NCBI GenBank assembly: GCA_031213475.1
Contig: JARUPZ010000009.1
Coordinates: 7,225,601-7,289,600 of the forward strand
Source of the DNA: Nereocystis luetkeana
Lineage: Eukaryota > Sar > Phaeophyceae > Laminariales > Laminariaceae
Length of the DNA: 64,000 bases
Direction: 5' to 3'
Every line of letters starts with the position of its first letter. Positions within the stretch are counted from its first letter, which is position 1. The notes under the pieces were generated by a model, which saw nothing but the letters and a program-made list of their open reading frames with translations, had not been told where the DNA came from and did no database searches. Shown here one piece after another: positions 12,501 through 20,739 of this stretch. A program made the position numbers and the translations under genes.

Positions 12501-15500
12501 GACGATCCATCTGATATATCTGTGGATGATCTATAAGTAGATGGTATATCTGATATATCTGTAGATGATCTATCTGCTCTATCTGGCAAAGATCTACCTG
12601 ATATATCTGCAGACGATGTATCTTATATATCTGTAGATGATGTATCTGTTACATCTGTAGATGATAAACCCGTTCTATCATAGATGATATATTTGATATT
12701 TCTGATCTATCAAGGGGTGATATATCGGATCTATACGAGGATGATCTATCTGATCTATATCTAGATGATATATATGATCTATCTTTGGATTATCTACATG
12801 ATACATCTGTAGATGGTCTATCTGATCTGTCTGTATATGGTATATCTGATCTACGTGTATATGATTTGTCTGATCTATCTGTAGATGACCTATCTGTGGA
12901 TGATTTGCCTGTAAATGATATATCTGATCTATCTATAGATGATCTATGTGATCTATAAGTAGATGATTTATCTGTAGACGATCTAACTGTAGAATATCCA
13001 TCAGTCAGATGTGAGGAACAATGTTGTGGCCGAAAGGTACGCAACGATTACATATTTTCAAAGACAGAAAAAAAAGAAAACTAATTCGGGCGAAAAGTGC
13101 TACCTGGTGTAATACTGTAGTATTGATATGAACAATATCCCCTACCAAGTATATCATCAAATCGCGGGGCGGGTATATCCCGGGGGATCTGTTACGTACG
13201 ACCGGCACGAGGGAGGAGAAAGTAGATATATGACACGGACGGTTCTCGTCTCAAACACGATTCGCCAGGTGAGGGCCGGCGTGGTTCATGCAAACAATCA
13301 TTTAATAACGACAGACAGAAGTCTCTCCAGCAATAGGATGATTGGTCTACAGCTATTAATAGTACATCGCGACGTGTCGGCGGGCGGCGGCGGCGGCAAC
13401 CGTTCTGGTGGAGCGACATTTGCCACACATGTAAACTGTCGTACGTGTTACGCGCATATATATATACATACTGGTAGCACGTAGCCGTGTTGAGGAAGTA
13501 ATTTACTGCAGTCGTTCTGCAAGCGGAAACCACTCTAGCCGAGAGATTTTTTCTTCGAAGCGTCCCGCTCTTGCCCACGACAAAAAATGAGCTCAACATC
13601 AGCACTGAGCTACGCGCTTCATGAGTGTGATCGTTTTTGTTTGTTGCGAGCGGCAGCCACTTCTATTATGTGTACTATACATTGTGTAACGGTTTGCCGA
13701 ACGGAAATATTTTTACGGGGGAGCCGTTTCTGTACGTCCGTCGGCGGCGGGCAAGCGGGTATACAGCTGTTGATGCAGGTACATATGTTTGCTGTTGTCG
13801 CTATACGCTTGTCGTCGAAACAAAGCAGCGCTTTTTTCAAGTGCCGTCACGGCCGCCATTGTCGCTGTTGTTGGCCGGTTGCTCAACCAACGCCGCCGGC
13901 ACCGACCAAAAAAATACGCCAAGGTTGCCATCTCCCCTCACCAAAACCTGAAAACGAGCTCAAGCATCCCAACGCACACCCCCTCACTTCGGCCCCGACC
14001 CGTCCCCACACAGCCAACGAGCCTCCTTCCTTCATGGGAGCCGTCTTGCCCCCGTCTTCCCCTCCTCAACCCGCCTCCTCCAAGTTCCGATCCTCCCGAC
14101 CCCCCCCCCCCCCCACACACACACCACCGCCACCATCCCCCCGCAAAAGGAGGCAACAGGGGCGATGGTGGAGGAAGATCCTCCACGAACCCTCCCCAAT
14201 ACCAGCAGCGGAGGCGACCCAAATTACGTGCCATGACCTCTCCCGTCATCAAAACCCGAACAAAAACGCAACACACCACAACCCATCCTCACCTCGGCTC
14301 CGACCCGTCCCCATACAGCAAACAAGCCTCCTTCACTGGCACCATTTCCCCTCCTTTCTCTCCCCCACCGTCCCCCTCCTCGGCATCCGATCCTCCCCAA
14401 CCTCCCCCCTTACGCACTGCCGTCTCACTGGCAGGGGGCGGAGGGGGGGGGCGGTAGGCCCCCGACCCCTCCCCCCCAGCAGTCGTTTCGGAGGCGGTTG
14501 TAACACCCGGGGTACCGGGGAGGGTTTCAACAAGAGCCAGGGTCTGAGTAAAATTGTACAACACAGGGGGGGGGGCGGTGCGGGGGGGTACTCATGTCGT
14601 GCATGGTCGTAGTCGACCGACCATCGACCCTCGCATCACTACAATGCCGGGACGGAGCAAGTCGGTTTCCGACCGACCAGGCATACACATTGCTTGCACC
14701 GCGGAGGGAAGGGGCCACGAGCTACGATGTTGGGCGAGGCGCACGAAGGGTGAGAGCTGCATTCCACTGAGCAAGAACTGAAGGAAGCGCTTGAGAGGCG
14801 GGTTTCCTTGCCTATGGATGACAGTCAGTGTCGCCTTTACCGACACCAACGAAAATCACAACAACAACAACAACAACTAACCCTGGCGCCAAAAGACTGC
14901 AGAGGCGTTCACCAAGTGAGAGCATGTCTCAATACACCGTGAAACCAGTGCCGCACCTCTATAGCCAGACGGGAGATCTCGGCAGGGTTTCCCGAGGAGC
15001 TGACGATTCTGGACAGGGGACCGGCGGCTCCCCCCCCCGCTAGCAGCGCGCGGCACCGGGAGTCCTGTACAGCAACGAGTCAGGTTAAGGTAAGGACGAC
15101 AAGATGAGATCGCATGAAACCGATGTCTATGTCACATGTGGGGGGGCAGTGTGGGGGGCGTTCTCGGCGGGGGGCCGGCCGTTTCCTCCCCCGTCAACCG
15201 CGCGCGGCAGCCGAGGTTCTACCACTCCGTCTCATAACGTAAGAACCGGTTTCACACTATTTTATTCAATCAAAAGATGCTTATATTTTCGGGACAGAGT
15301 GATGTTGTACTAAACGATATTACGTAAAAAGCCGCCACACATGCATGGGTCTCGTACGCATCATACGAGTCGACAAAGCAGCGACGACGCAGCAGACGGG
15401 GAGTACCTAGGGGGACGAAAGGAATAAAGCATGGGCTGCGTTGGGGGGGGTGTGTTCGTATCGTAGGTGGGCCGTGTGAAGGGGGGGGGTGTGTTCTCGA

Positions 15501-18455
15501 CAGCGGACCGGCCGTCCTCGCGCCCCCGCTAACAGACCGCGACAGACCCCGGGGTCGAACGCCACCACATTGAAACGGTGTCGAAGACACATACCCTGGT
15601 GTATGCGTATGTGCCTGGTATATCATACGCCTCGACTAAACAACGGCGATGTAGTGGATGGAGGGGGCGGGGTTCGAGGATGACGAGAGGAGCTTGCCTT
15701 GCATGAAACATGTTGAACCGGTTAAATAAAGTAGGTGAGCCGTGTAGGGGGGGGGGGGAGGGGGGGGGGGGGGGGTCGAAACGGACCGATGCGGGCGCAA
15801 AGGTAAGAAAGGTGGGAGGAATATGAGTGGGATTGGTTCTACAGGTAGTCAGGCGGTGTGCGGGAAGGGGAACTGCAGCTCCCTGCCCCGCCAACGAGGG
15901 CACGGCAGCCGGGGTGGGGTCTCCCTATTACATATAGCAAAACCGCCATATATGTACATATGCACTACAGTAGGTTCCCATTCTGTGGTGTGGTTGAGTT
16001 GAAAATACCGTGGGTGTCCCGAGTTGAAAAAAAAAAGGGGGGGGCAACATAGGCGCAGGTGTTTCCATATCTATGAGGCAAATTTAGGCTTGCTGGTATG
16101 GTACCGCTGCTGCTGCCACTGCTGCTGCTGCTGCTGCTGTTGCTGCTGTCGTTACCACTGTCGTCCCCTCTGCTGTAGAATGGGCTGGCTGAGGATGACT
16201 AAAAGCTCTGGCATGGAGTCGGTATCGTAAGTAGGTAGGCAGTGTGTGTGGAGGGGGGGGGTGGATAGATAAAACCGACCTTGTCCGGGCTTCGACAAAA
16301 AATGATTGAAACATACAATTTCAAGACTTTCACGCCCCCGACGGATCAGACAGATCATGCAGATCGTCTACAGATATATCATCAACAGATAGATCATCTA
16401 CAGGCAGATAATCTAGTTTCTCACCTGCCGCCGTGAGACGATAAGTTGTGCAGGATCTGCCATATAGGGTTCCACCCGGCAACATGAGCTAGATCTACGG
16501 GGTCCGGGGATAGACGATCTATCTGACCAGAAATACCTAGATCGTCAAATGATCTGTATCATTTGTATGATATCTCCGAGATGTGAAAGCTCTAAAACGC
16601 TAGCCCTGGCGCTAACTCTAACACTTTCCACCCCCCCAAAAACGTTATCGTAATAGATCTGTGTCAGCGGGGGTAGCAGGGGACTTTTTTTTTCAAGTTT
16701 TTTTTGGGGGGCGAAGACAAGAAACAGGATAGATCTCATCGGCAAAATACTTGCGCAAACCTCGTGTCACGAAAAAAAAAAAATCACCACACCCGGAAAG
16801 TACCGCCTACCATCAGGACATCCCGCAGACCCTATAGATCATGGGTATATATATATATATATATATATGAGTTGAAAGATCCAGCTCGTGAACTGAGATA
16901 TGTTGCCGCGAGTTGCTGTGGAACCCGCCGAAACACAAAAATCACCTTCGCCAGCTGGGCGCAGAGAGACAAGAGGAGGCCGTAGACAACGCTCTCCTCC
17001 GTACTTATCGCCCTCCCCGCTGCCGTCGCACCCGCCGACCCGTCCTGCTCAATAGAGGAACGATCCGCAGAAAAATCTGAAGAACGGTCGTCTCTAGTGG
17101 GCCCTTCAGAAAAAGAACGCTCCCCAGGGTATCCGGTACGGTCCGAAGAAGGATGCGAAGAACGATTCCAAGGAAGGCCCGAAGAGTGACTCGAAGAAAA
17201 GGGATCCGAAGACCGACCGGTAGAACGGTTCGCGGAAGGGTTCCAAGAAGGATCCGAGGAGCGATTCGAAGGAACTTTCGACACACGATTGGAAGAAGAA
17301 GGGTCCGAGGAACGGTCCGAGGAACGGCCCGACGTTGCGACGCCATTGAGAAGTGCGATAACATCCGAGAAAAAGGCGGGTTCCGATGCTAGATCGACTG
17401 GCTTCACGAGCCCAAGCGAGAGTTTTCTGTACGCCGGAGGCAGGAGGCGGTGGTACACAGGGGGAGGGGGGGGGGGTTACAGTTAAATATCGTTCGGAGT
17501 ACACCCCGCACGGGGGGTGGGGGGGGGCTCTACCCCGCGCATGAGAGAAGGAGCGGGGTAACCTTAAATTAAAGTAGTTGGTGTGGAACTCCCGCTGGGG
17601 AGACGGTGGGACACGCGGAGGGGAGGGAGTAGGTCGTCAATTTATATTCCATTCGCGGCGGGGGGGGCACTCATTATCATTCATGGCCGTAATATTATGA
17701 CCATAGACGCTTCGCATCGTATCCCGCCAACGCCGGGACGGAGCACGCGTATTTTTCACCGACCAGTCAGACATCGCTAGCAGCACCAAGCGCGAAGCGC
17801 CATGAGTTATTCGGCGAGTCGCATGAAGGGTGAGCTGCATCCTAGTAAGAACCGTTTGTGAGGCAGACTTTCTCGCAAATGGATAGTAGCGTCGAGTGAG
17901 AGAGAGGGGGTGGTGTACTCGACATCATGCATGAGAGGAGGGTGTGCTCGATAGGAGAGATGTGCTCGATCTCGTTCATGGCCGTAGTCGTATGACCATA
18001 GACCCTCGCATCTCTACAGTGCCGGGACGGAGCATGTCGGGTTTTCCCCGACCAGGCAGACATTGCCTGCACCAAGCGCGAAGCGCCGTGAGGTGTGCGG
18101 CGTACGGCAAGTCGCATGAAGGGTGAGCTGCATCCTACTAAGAACCGTCTGTCAGGCGGGCTTGGGGGGGGGGTTACTCATGTTTTGCTTGCCTCAGTCA
18201 TTCGGCCATTGACCACGCATCCCTTTCGAGACGGAGCCCCGTTCCCACTCCTGATTGTTCCCCCTCCAACAGTTGGGCATAAACACCAACAACAAAGTTA
18301 ACAAAAAACAACAACAACAACGACAACAACAACATCGGTCGATGCCCCTATAACGCCAAACAAATAACAGCAGCAGCAGCAGCAGCAGCACCGCTATCTC
18401 ACCCGCTGATGTTGGAGATGGCACGAGCACGCACTTCCGCCAATGGATGCCGGAG
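961..18455 (-). CDS. RTTN: Rotatin-like centriolar ARM-repeat protein, 5' half of gene (multi-exon)
   Basis: Rotatin (RTTN; Ana3 in flies) is a large armadillo-repeat scaffold of centrioles and basal bodies, which a flagellated alga would need. I assembled the gene from exons at 18455-18403, 17426-16946, 11840-11718, 10448-10275, 9824-8633, 8210-7706, 5434-5250, 3679-3542, 2421-2244, 1589-1498 and perhaps 1050-961. Every junction agrees in intron phase (0/2, 2/.., 2/2, 2/2, 2/0, 0/1, 1/0, 0/0, 0/1, 1/0) except 16946 (phase 0) to 11840 (phase 2), where at least one exon is unrecognised. The first exon carries the Rotatin_N signature; 10448-10275 carries a DFPPEALLQRP motif typical, as I recall, of the family. 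Poly-Ala, Gly-rich and Ser-rich tracts swell exons 2, 5 and 6. No start codon was identified and the 3' half is absent on this strand, so the product is partial. Identity is inferred from remembered family patterns, not from a search. Confidence 0.65.
1165..1206 (-). repeat. poly(C)-SINE fragment, 3' end only
   Basis: Only the terminal 40 bases of the poly(C)-tailed SINE (GTGTACTCGACTGCATGCAT on the plus strand) remain, directly abutting a G tract at 1136-1165. Confidence 0.7.
1498..1589 (-). CDS. Rotatin-like exon
   Basis: 92-bp exon between a T/C-rich acceptor ending gactcag and a GTAAAC donor. In phase 1 to 0 it reads AARGGSSAVSAERTG then GATLVARLLQGAFGER, an amphipathic helix as in ARM repeats. 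Another frame is also open (AQLEEAHRPF...), but only phase 1 matches the preceding exon at 2421-2244. Confidence 0.5.
1612..1795. repeat. TTG/CTG-rich trinucleotide array
   Basis: Imperfect GTTGTTGCTGTTG array inside the intron between the rotatin-like exons at 2244 and 1589. It creates long false Cys-rich, Val-rich and Asn-rich reading frames on both strands. Confidence 0.9.
2190..2224 (+). repeat. poly(C)-SINE fragment, 3' end only
   Basis: Reads TACGGCCATGGACGGCATGA then GTAC and a C run, the 3' terminus of the SINE in the opposite orientation to most left-side copies. A 30-base C-rich stretch precedes it. Confidence 0.7.
2244..2421 (-). CDS. Rotatin-like exon with ARM helix
   Basis: Starts after a gaggtag acceptor, reads VERALPLLRAVDDARVVGAA then ALWAAAAQASCSW, a Ser/Gly linker, and SMGFSPQETAAQ, ending at a strong GTGAGA donor. 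Phase 0 to 1, matching neighbours on both sides. The helix pattern is ARM/HEAT-like. Confidence 0.6.
2424..2505. repeat. CAC/CAT trinucleotide array
   Basis: Imperfect (CAC)(CAT) run lying immediately upstream (in minus-strand sense) of the exon that starts at 2421, so it forms the end of that intron. Confidence 0.9.
2644..2958 (-). repeat. poly(C)-SINE, 5'-truncated copy
   Basis: Covers about 315 bp from the 3' terminal region to the GGTGCCTT block; divergent from the consensus. Unlike most copies the G tract at its 3' end is missing, so it may be older or broken. Confidence 0.8.
3542..3679 (-). CDS. Rotatin-like exon
   Basis: 138 bp, phase 0 to 0. Excellent polypyrimidine acceptor (ctttctcctcag) and a GTGATC donor. 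Reads LVQGLVADAASVLLTVEG, then a Gly/Asp-rich linker, then AWGWVEGQLGQ. Matches the phase of exons 5434-5250 and 2421-2244. Confidence 0.6.
3719..3877 (-). repeat. poly(C)-SINE, short divergent copy
   Basis: About 160 bp of the 3' part, strongly diverged. The far end runs into a G tract at 3881-3895. Confidence 0.6.
4692..4746 (+). repeat. Half of palindromic MITE (family D)
   Basis: Right half only: the GTCCCCAAAACGGGACT core and AAAAAGGGTT end. Complete relatives are at 22130, 50405 and 61724, and the same unit is expanded into the array at 45528. Confidence 0.65.
5250..5434 (-). CDS. Rotatin-like exon
   Basis: 185 bp, phase 1 to 0, between a ccgccttcag acceptor and a GTGCGA donor. Reads GEDNTEDFAATNP then FAIVLPPELIALLRGLVLNP and PWLRPRLMPYVARADPRG. 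Typical globular sequence with no repeats, one of the best exon calls on this strand. Confidence 0.7.
5531..5620 (-). repeat. poly(C)-SINE fragment
   Basis: About 80 bp of SINE 3' end next to a G tract at 5516-5532 (plus-strand view), cut off where a second copy follows at 5661. Confidence 0.8.
5661..6045 (-). repeat. poly(C)-SINE, partial copy
   Basis: About 385 bp, tandem to the fragment at 5531 and separated from it by a G-rich run. Carries the CCAGAGACAGCAATGGG block and ends in the GGAGTGAAGGTTC block. Confidence 0.85.
6485..6740 (-). repeat. poly(C)-SINE, 5'-truncated
   Basis: About 255 bp beginning beside a G tract. It has the shorter terminus (ATGAGTAC type rather than ATCGAGTACATCTC), so it belongs to the variant seen also at 14587 and 18532. 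Confidence 0.8.
7047..7571 (-). repeat. poly(C)-SINE, near full length
   Basis: About 525 bp, from GTGTACTCGATAGGAGAGAT on the plus strand to CCAACCCAACCTATAAAAAA. In sense orientation the element starts ATTTTTTATAGGTTGGGTTG and ends GAGTACAC-C(n). Lies in the intron between rotatin-like exons 7706 and 5434. Confidence 0.9.
7706..8210 (-). CDS. Rotatin-like exon with poly-Ala insert
   Basis: 505 bp, phase 0 to 1, acceptor accaccctcag and donor GTGAGA. Begins AIIPFLLEP, continues LDALRIQELMCSMGRVLG, then a long poly-Ala tract from GCT/GCA codons (about 7905-7990), Gly-rich stretch, and ends ALRLLFAILPSDVVS. The opposite strand is also open (poly-Ala) but has no splice support. Confidence 0.6.
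8440..8620. repeat. AAC/ACC trinucleotide-hexanucleotide array
   Basis: AACAGCAACAGC passing into ACCAACACCAAC units, in the intron after the exon ending at 8633. Confidence 0.85.
8633..9824 (-). CDS. Rotatin-like large exon with low-complexity tracts
   Basis: 1192 bp open from an acctag acceptor to a gctgctgcag/GTATGC donor, phase 2 to 0. Starts APSASERVLEE, SAAKRLLERLVSSARLHFDD, then Gly/Asp-rich, poly-Ala (from GCA repeats near 9275 and 9545) and Arg/Glu segments, ending RVSVLAGELLQ. The globular start and end flank a low-complexity insert not expected in animal rotatins. The acceptor is short of pyrimidines, and part of the middle could instead be intron. Confidence 0.55.
10275..10448 (-). 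CDS. Rotatin-like exon with DFPPEALLQRP motif
   Basis: 174 bp, phase 2 to 2. Reads SEESGLFDFEVRFRATSQ, then LRDEIMEDFPPEALLQRP and AVGHLAALL. As I recall, the DFPPE-LQRP stretch is conserved among rotatins after the N-terminal domain. Acceptor cctcgaacag, donor GTGGGG. Confidence 0.7.
10470..11120. repeat. Minisatellite, about 45-65 bp unit
   Basis: About ten degenerate units each containing TACATCGGCAGAAGTTACG and GAGCCTGT-like words (examples at 10482, 10562, 10684, 10803, 10858, 10968, 11013, 11069). Intronic, between rotatin-like exons 11718 and 10448. Confidence 0.85.
11330..11690. repeat. Minisatellite, CCGAACCGAATCCACAA type
   Basis: Degenerate 15-21 bp units (AACCGAACGGAATCC, ATCAACCGAATC). 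Sits in the same intron as the 10470-11120 minisatellite, separated by about 200 bp. Confidence 0.8.
11718..11840 (-). CDS. Rotatin-like exon
   Basis: 123 bp, phase 2 to 2, ending at a strong GTGAGT donor. Reads WPRWTK, ELVDGPLLAAEEASPATLVV and SLCAGWRFPPVRLV. Phase joins exactly to exon 10448-10275. The acceptor (gcaag) lacks a good pyrimidine tract, so the 5' end could be elsewhere. Confidence 0.5.
12300..13010. repeat. GATCTATCTGTAGAT minisatellite
   Basis: Degenerate array of GATGATCTATCTGTA/GATATATCT units over about 700 bp. The same word family recurs at 16340-16530, 20110-20370 and 46262-46540. The Ser/Thr/Asp-rich frames it opens are by-products. Confidence 0.85.
13920..14525. repeat. 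Tandem duplication, period about 303 bp
   Basis: The stretch around CGGCCCCGACCCGTCCCC at 13990 is repeated as CGGCTCCGACCCGTCCCC at 14293, with the flanking ACCAAAACC...AACGAGCC context also repeated. Two diverged units; Pro/Ser-rich open frames arise from it. Confidence 0.75.
14587..14833 (-). repeat. poly(C)-SINE, 5'-truncated
   Basis: About 245 bp of the short-terminus variant next to G tracts at 14563-14587. Confidence 0.8.
14985..15960. repeat. Degenerate tandem repeat (3-4 units)
   Basis: Blocks of the form ACCGGC-GTC-CCCCCGCTAACAG-GCGCGGCA near 15040, 15175, 15510 and 15880, with a second shared block (ATCATACGAGTCGACAAAGC / ATCATACGCCTCGACTAAAC) near 15360 and 15630. Unit about 300 bp, each with an internal G tract. 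Confidence 0.6.
16340..16530. repeat. GATC/TAGA minisatellite fragment
   Basis: CAGATAGATCATCTACAG-type units, the complement of the 12.3 kb array, here much shorter. Confidence 0.6.
16946..17426 (-). CDS. Rotatin-like exon with Ser-rich insert
   Basis: 481 bp, phase 2 to 0, with a long C-rich tract before the acceptor (ggcgtacag). Begins KLSLGLVKPVDLASEPAFF and SDVIALLNGVA, continuing the Rotatin_N domain from exon 18455-18403, then an insert of RSSDPSSN-like repeats (about 17040-17340), then STEESVVYGLLLSLCAQLAK before a GTGATT donor. The insert is a coding minisatellite and looks lineage-specific. Confidence 0.7.
17667..17898 (-). repeat. poly(C)-SINE, 5'-truncated
   Basis: About 230 bp; G tract immediately at 17659-17667. 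It is directly followed by another copy, giving a head-to-tail pair. Confidence 0.8.
17911..18163 (-). repeat. poly(C)-SINE, partial, with duplicated terminus
   Basis: The terminal block occurs twice (17911-17935 and 17940-17985), then a good match until a G tract at 18164. A 3' end of the LINE-type tail follows at 18172. Confidence 0.8.
18172..18285 (-). repeat. LINE 3'-end fragment, poly(C)-tailed
   Basis: Matches the LINE terminus at 35404-35520 (ACCACGCATCCCTTTCGAGA then CGGAGCCCCGTTCC) and abuts a G tract at 18164-18172, i.e. the poly(C) tail in sense. Confidence 0.7.
18403..18455 (-). CDS. Rotatin_N signature exon
   Basis: A 53-bp exon with textbook borders: acceptor gctcgtgttttcag, donor GTGAGA, phase 0 to 2. 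Reads LRHPLAEVRARAISNISG; the H-P-L-x-E-[IV]-R-x-R-A pattern is the start of the Rotatin_N family. It joins in phase to KLSLGLVKPVDLA in exon 17426-16946. Too short for a length-filtered ORF scan. Confidence 0.75.
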
Positions 18456-18531
18456 CTGAAAACACGAGCAGACAAGCACAAAGCACATGAAAACATGCCA
18501 TCGTGCGGAGGAGGGCAGGGAAGGGGGGGGA

Positions 18532-18666
18532 GGGTACTCATGTCATGCATGGTCGTAGTCGATAGACTCTCGTATCCCTACAATGCCGGGACGGAGGACC
18601 ACGTCGGGTTTCCACCGACCGGGCACAAACATTGCTAACGCCAAGCGCGAAGCGCCGTGAGGTAAG
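18532..18666 (-). repeat. poly(C)-SINE, short copy
   Basis: About 135 bp, short-terminus variant, G tract at 18523-18533. Lies just upstream of the Rotatin_N exon. Confidence 0.8.
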
Positions 18667-18989
18667 GGTGTAAGCAGAAGTTTCAACCCTTGCATCATTA
18701 CACTGAGAACAAAACAATCAAGTGTTTTCCTGCCCCTAAAAGCCCAAAACAGCCAACCAAAAGTTATACTACTACAGTAGTACTTGCAACCACAAAACTG
18801 ACTTCAATTATGTTAGTATAATCGCCTTCGTTGGGGGGAGAGGGGATACAGCTCTCTGTATACTCCACAGGGTGCCGCAACCGGTGTGAGGTAAAGAGAT
18901 TGATATTGTGGAAAGGCGGGACGCACTAGGGCGGGGGACGGGGGAGGGGGTGGTGAAATCACAGGTGGCTCTACGACAACGCTTGCCGA

Positions 18990-19470
18990 GCGGGCTGGGG
19001 CTCGCCAATATCAACACCAACACCAACACCGGCGGTGAAGCCACCAACACCACCAACACCCAACACAACTGTAGCACCACCACACCCACCATCACCAACA
19101 CCAGCACCAACACCATTGGTAGCAGCGCCCACCAACACCACTAACACCAACCCCCCTCGCGGCCACCCCCACAAACACCACCCGCACAACCACCAACACC
19201 ACCCCATCCACCAACACCAACATCAACAACCAACACCAATACCACCACCGCCAACACCGTCACTCCCAACACCAACACCATCCCTACCACCATCACCAAC
19301 ACATCCACCAACACCAACATCAACAACCAACACCAACACTAACACCACCACCGCCAACACCAACACCATCACCACCATCATCACCCGACACAACCACTAG
19401 CACAACCACAACTACAACAACTACCACTACCACAGCCGTCACGATCACCACCAACACCACCAACATCACC
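18990..19470. repeat. ACCAAC hexanucleotide array
   Basis: About 480 bp of ACCAACACC-type units, interrupted. Opens false Thr/Pro and Val/Gly frames. A near-identical motif on the other strand occurs at 47530-47770. Confidence 0.9.
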
Positions 19471-19652
19471 ACCAGCATATATATGTATCGTCGTCCCCCC
19501 CCTTCCCGAAAAACCCCCAACAATCCTTGCCTTGTCGGTGAGCCCCCGCAGCCTCTCCCCTCCCTTGCGGGGAGCGACGCCTCCATCCGCATCCCCGATA
19601 CCCTCCCTCATTGACGCACCCCCCCTCGTCGAAACCCGCCCTTCTGTCCGAC

Positions 19653-19816
19653 CTTGGGCAGCATAATCCATAGGTATCCGTCCGCGGTACCAGAAGTTTC
19701 GTTAGGCACAAAATCGAAAGTTGCCACAATTCCGAAGTTCGTTATACACGATACGAGAGACGGAAGAACAACTCTGCGCACAAGTCGTATTGGGTCGACC
19801 TCGCAAATCAGATGCA
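19653..19816 (-). CDS. Unidentified exon upstream of rotatin-like gene
   Basis: 164 bp, phase 1 to 0, with a strong acceptor (ctcctccacctgaaacag) and GTCGGA donor. Reads HLICEVDPIRLVRRVV, LPSLVSCITNFGIVATFDF and VPNETSGTADGYLWIMLPK. It looks like real globular protein. The phase 0 end would join to the Rotatin_N exon, but rotatins normally begin with that domain, so it may be an upstream gene or an N-terminal extension. I do not recognise the family. Confidence 0.5.
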
Positions 19817-19929
19817 CTGTTTCAGGTGGAGGAGGGGGGGGGGGGGGGGGGGCAGAGGAGGGAGGGAGGAGCGGAAGTGGGGGGTGGGGGGGGGGAGGAA
19901 TGAGGGGGGATGGGGCGGCGGGGGGGGAG

Positions 19930-20090
19930 GGGCTCATGGAATACGTAGCCGTAATCCTGTGACCATAGACCCTCGGATACCTACAATGTCCGGGCGGAGC
20001 ATGTCGGGTTTACACGGACCAGGTAGTTAATAGTGCTTGCACCAAGCGCGAAGCGCCGTGAGGAGTTGGGCGAGTCGGGCGAGTCGGGCG
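19930..20090 (-). repeat. poly(C)-SINE, short copy
   Basis: About 160 bp after a G-rich stretch at 19838-19932; ends in a GGGCGAGTC triplication at 20069-20090. Confidence 0.75.
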
Positions 20091-20109
20091 GGGGGGGTGG
20101 GGGCAAAGC

Positions 20110-20370
20110 AAAGGCCACACACGCGTCGGATAGATAGATGAGATAGATGGGATATATCAAACATATCAAATTGATGAGATGGATAACATAGATCAGGTAG
20201 ACCAGATAGATGAGATGCATCATATAGATGATATATATATATATATGTAAGATGGATGAAATAGATCAGATGGATGAGATGGATCAGATGGATGAAATAG
20301 ATCGGATGGATGAGATAGATCAGATATATCAAATGGAGGATATATACATCAGATAGATGATACATACCAG
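20110..20370. repeat. GATAGATGA minisatellite
   Basis: Degenerate GATGAGATAGATCAGATG units. Same word family as the 12.3 kb array. Confidence 0.85.
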
Positions 20371-20527
20371 ATAGCCAGCTCCTGTTCTAGATCATCCAGG
20401 GCAACAAGATCCCCGACCTGCATGAAGTCGTACCTTGCGATTTCCGTAAAAGGATAGCTGAGTAGAGAGAGGGAGAGAAAATGTCTGGAATCCTGCTCTC
20501 GACAGAAAAAATCAGTATCCTGCATAC

Positions 20528-20659
20528 CTCCTGTCTGTATGCTGCACGAGGGAGAAGACCCGGCCCTTCCGCCCCAATGGCGGAAAGTCTACAATAAGAG
20601 ACGAACGGGTCGGCCTTGAATAGGTGTGCAATCAACAGCAGTAGGATATTTTCATTTGC
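20528..20659 (-). CDS. Unidentified ARM-like exon
   Basis: 132 bp, phase 0 to 0, donor GTATGC. Reads ANENILLLLIAHLFKADPFV and SYCRLSAIGAEGPGLLPRAA. The pattern (helix, then L..IGAE..LL) resembles ARM repeats that follow Rotatin_N, but here it lies upstream of that domain. It does not join in phase to 19816, so its gene assignment is open. Confidence 0.4.
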
Positions 20660-20739
20660 CTTGTGATAACCGTGGCCCGAAGAAGGAAGTAGCCGACAAG
20701 ATAGACCATGAGGACGACTTTCAAAACTGAACACATTGG

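Noticed and set aside
13587-14612. 341-residue open frame, Pro/Ser-rich
   Set aside because: Arises from a 303-bp tandem duplication of C-rich sequence; no domain.
16560-16658. Rotatin-like exon (IYYDNVFGGVESVRVSARAS) that could bridge 16946 and 11840
   Set aside because: Good acceptor and phase 0 start, but no GT donor gives the needed phase 2 before a stop.
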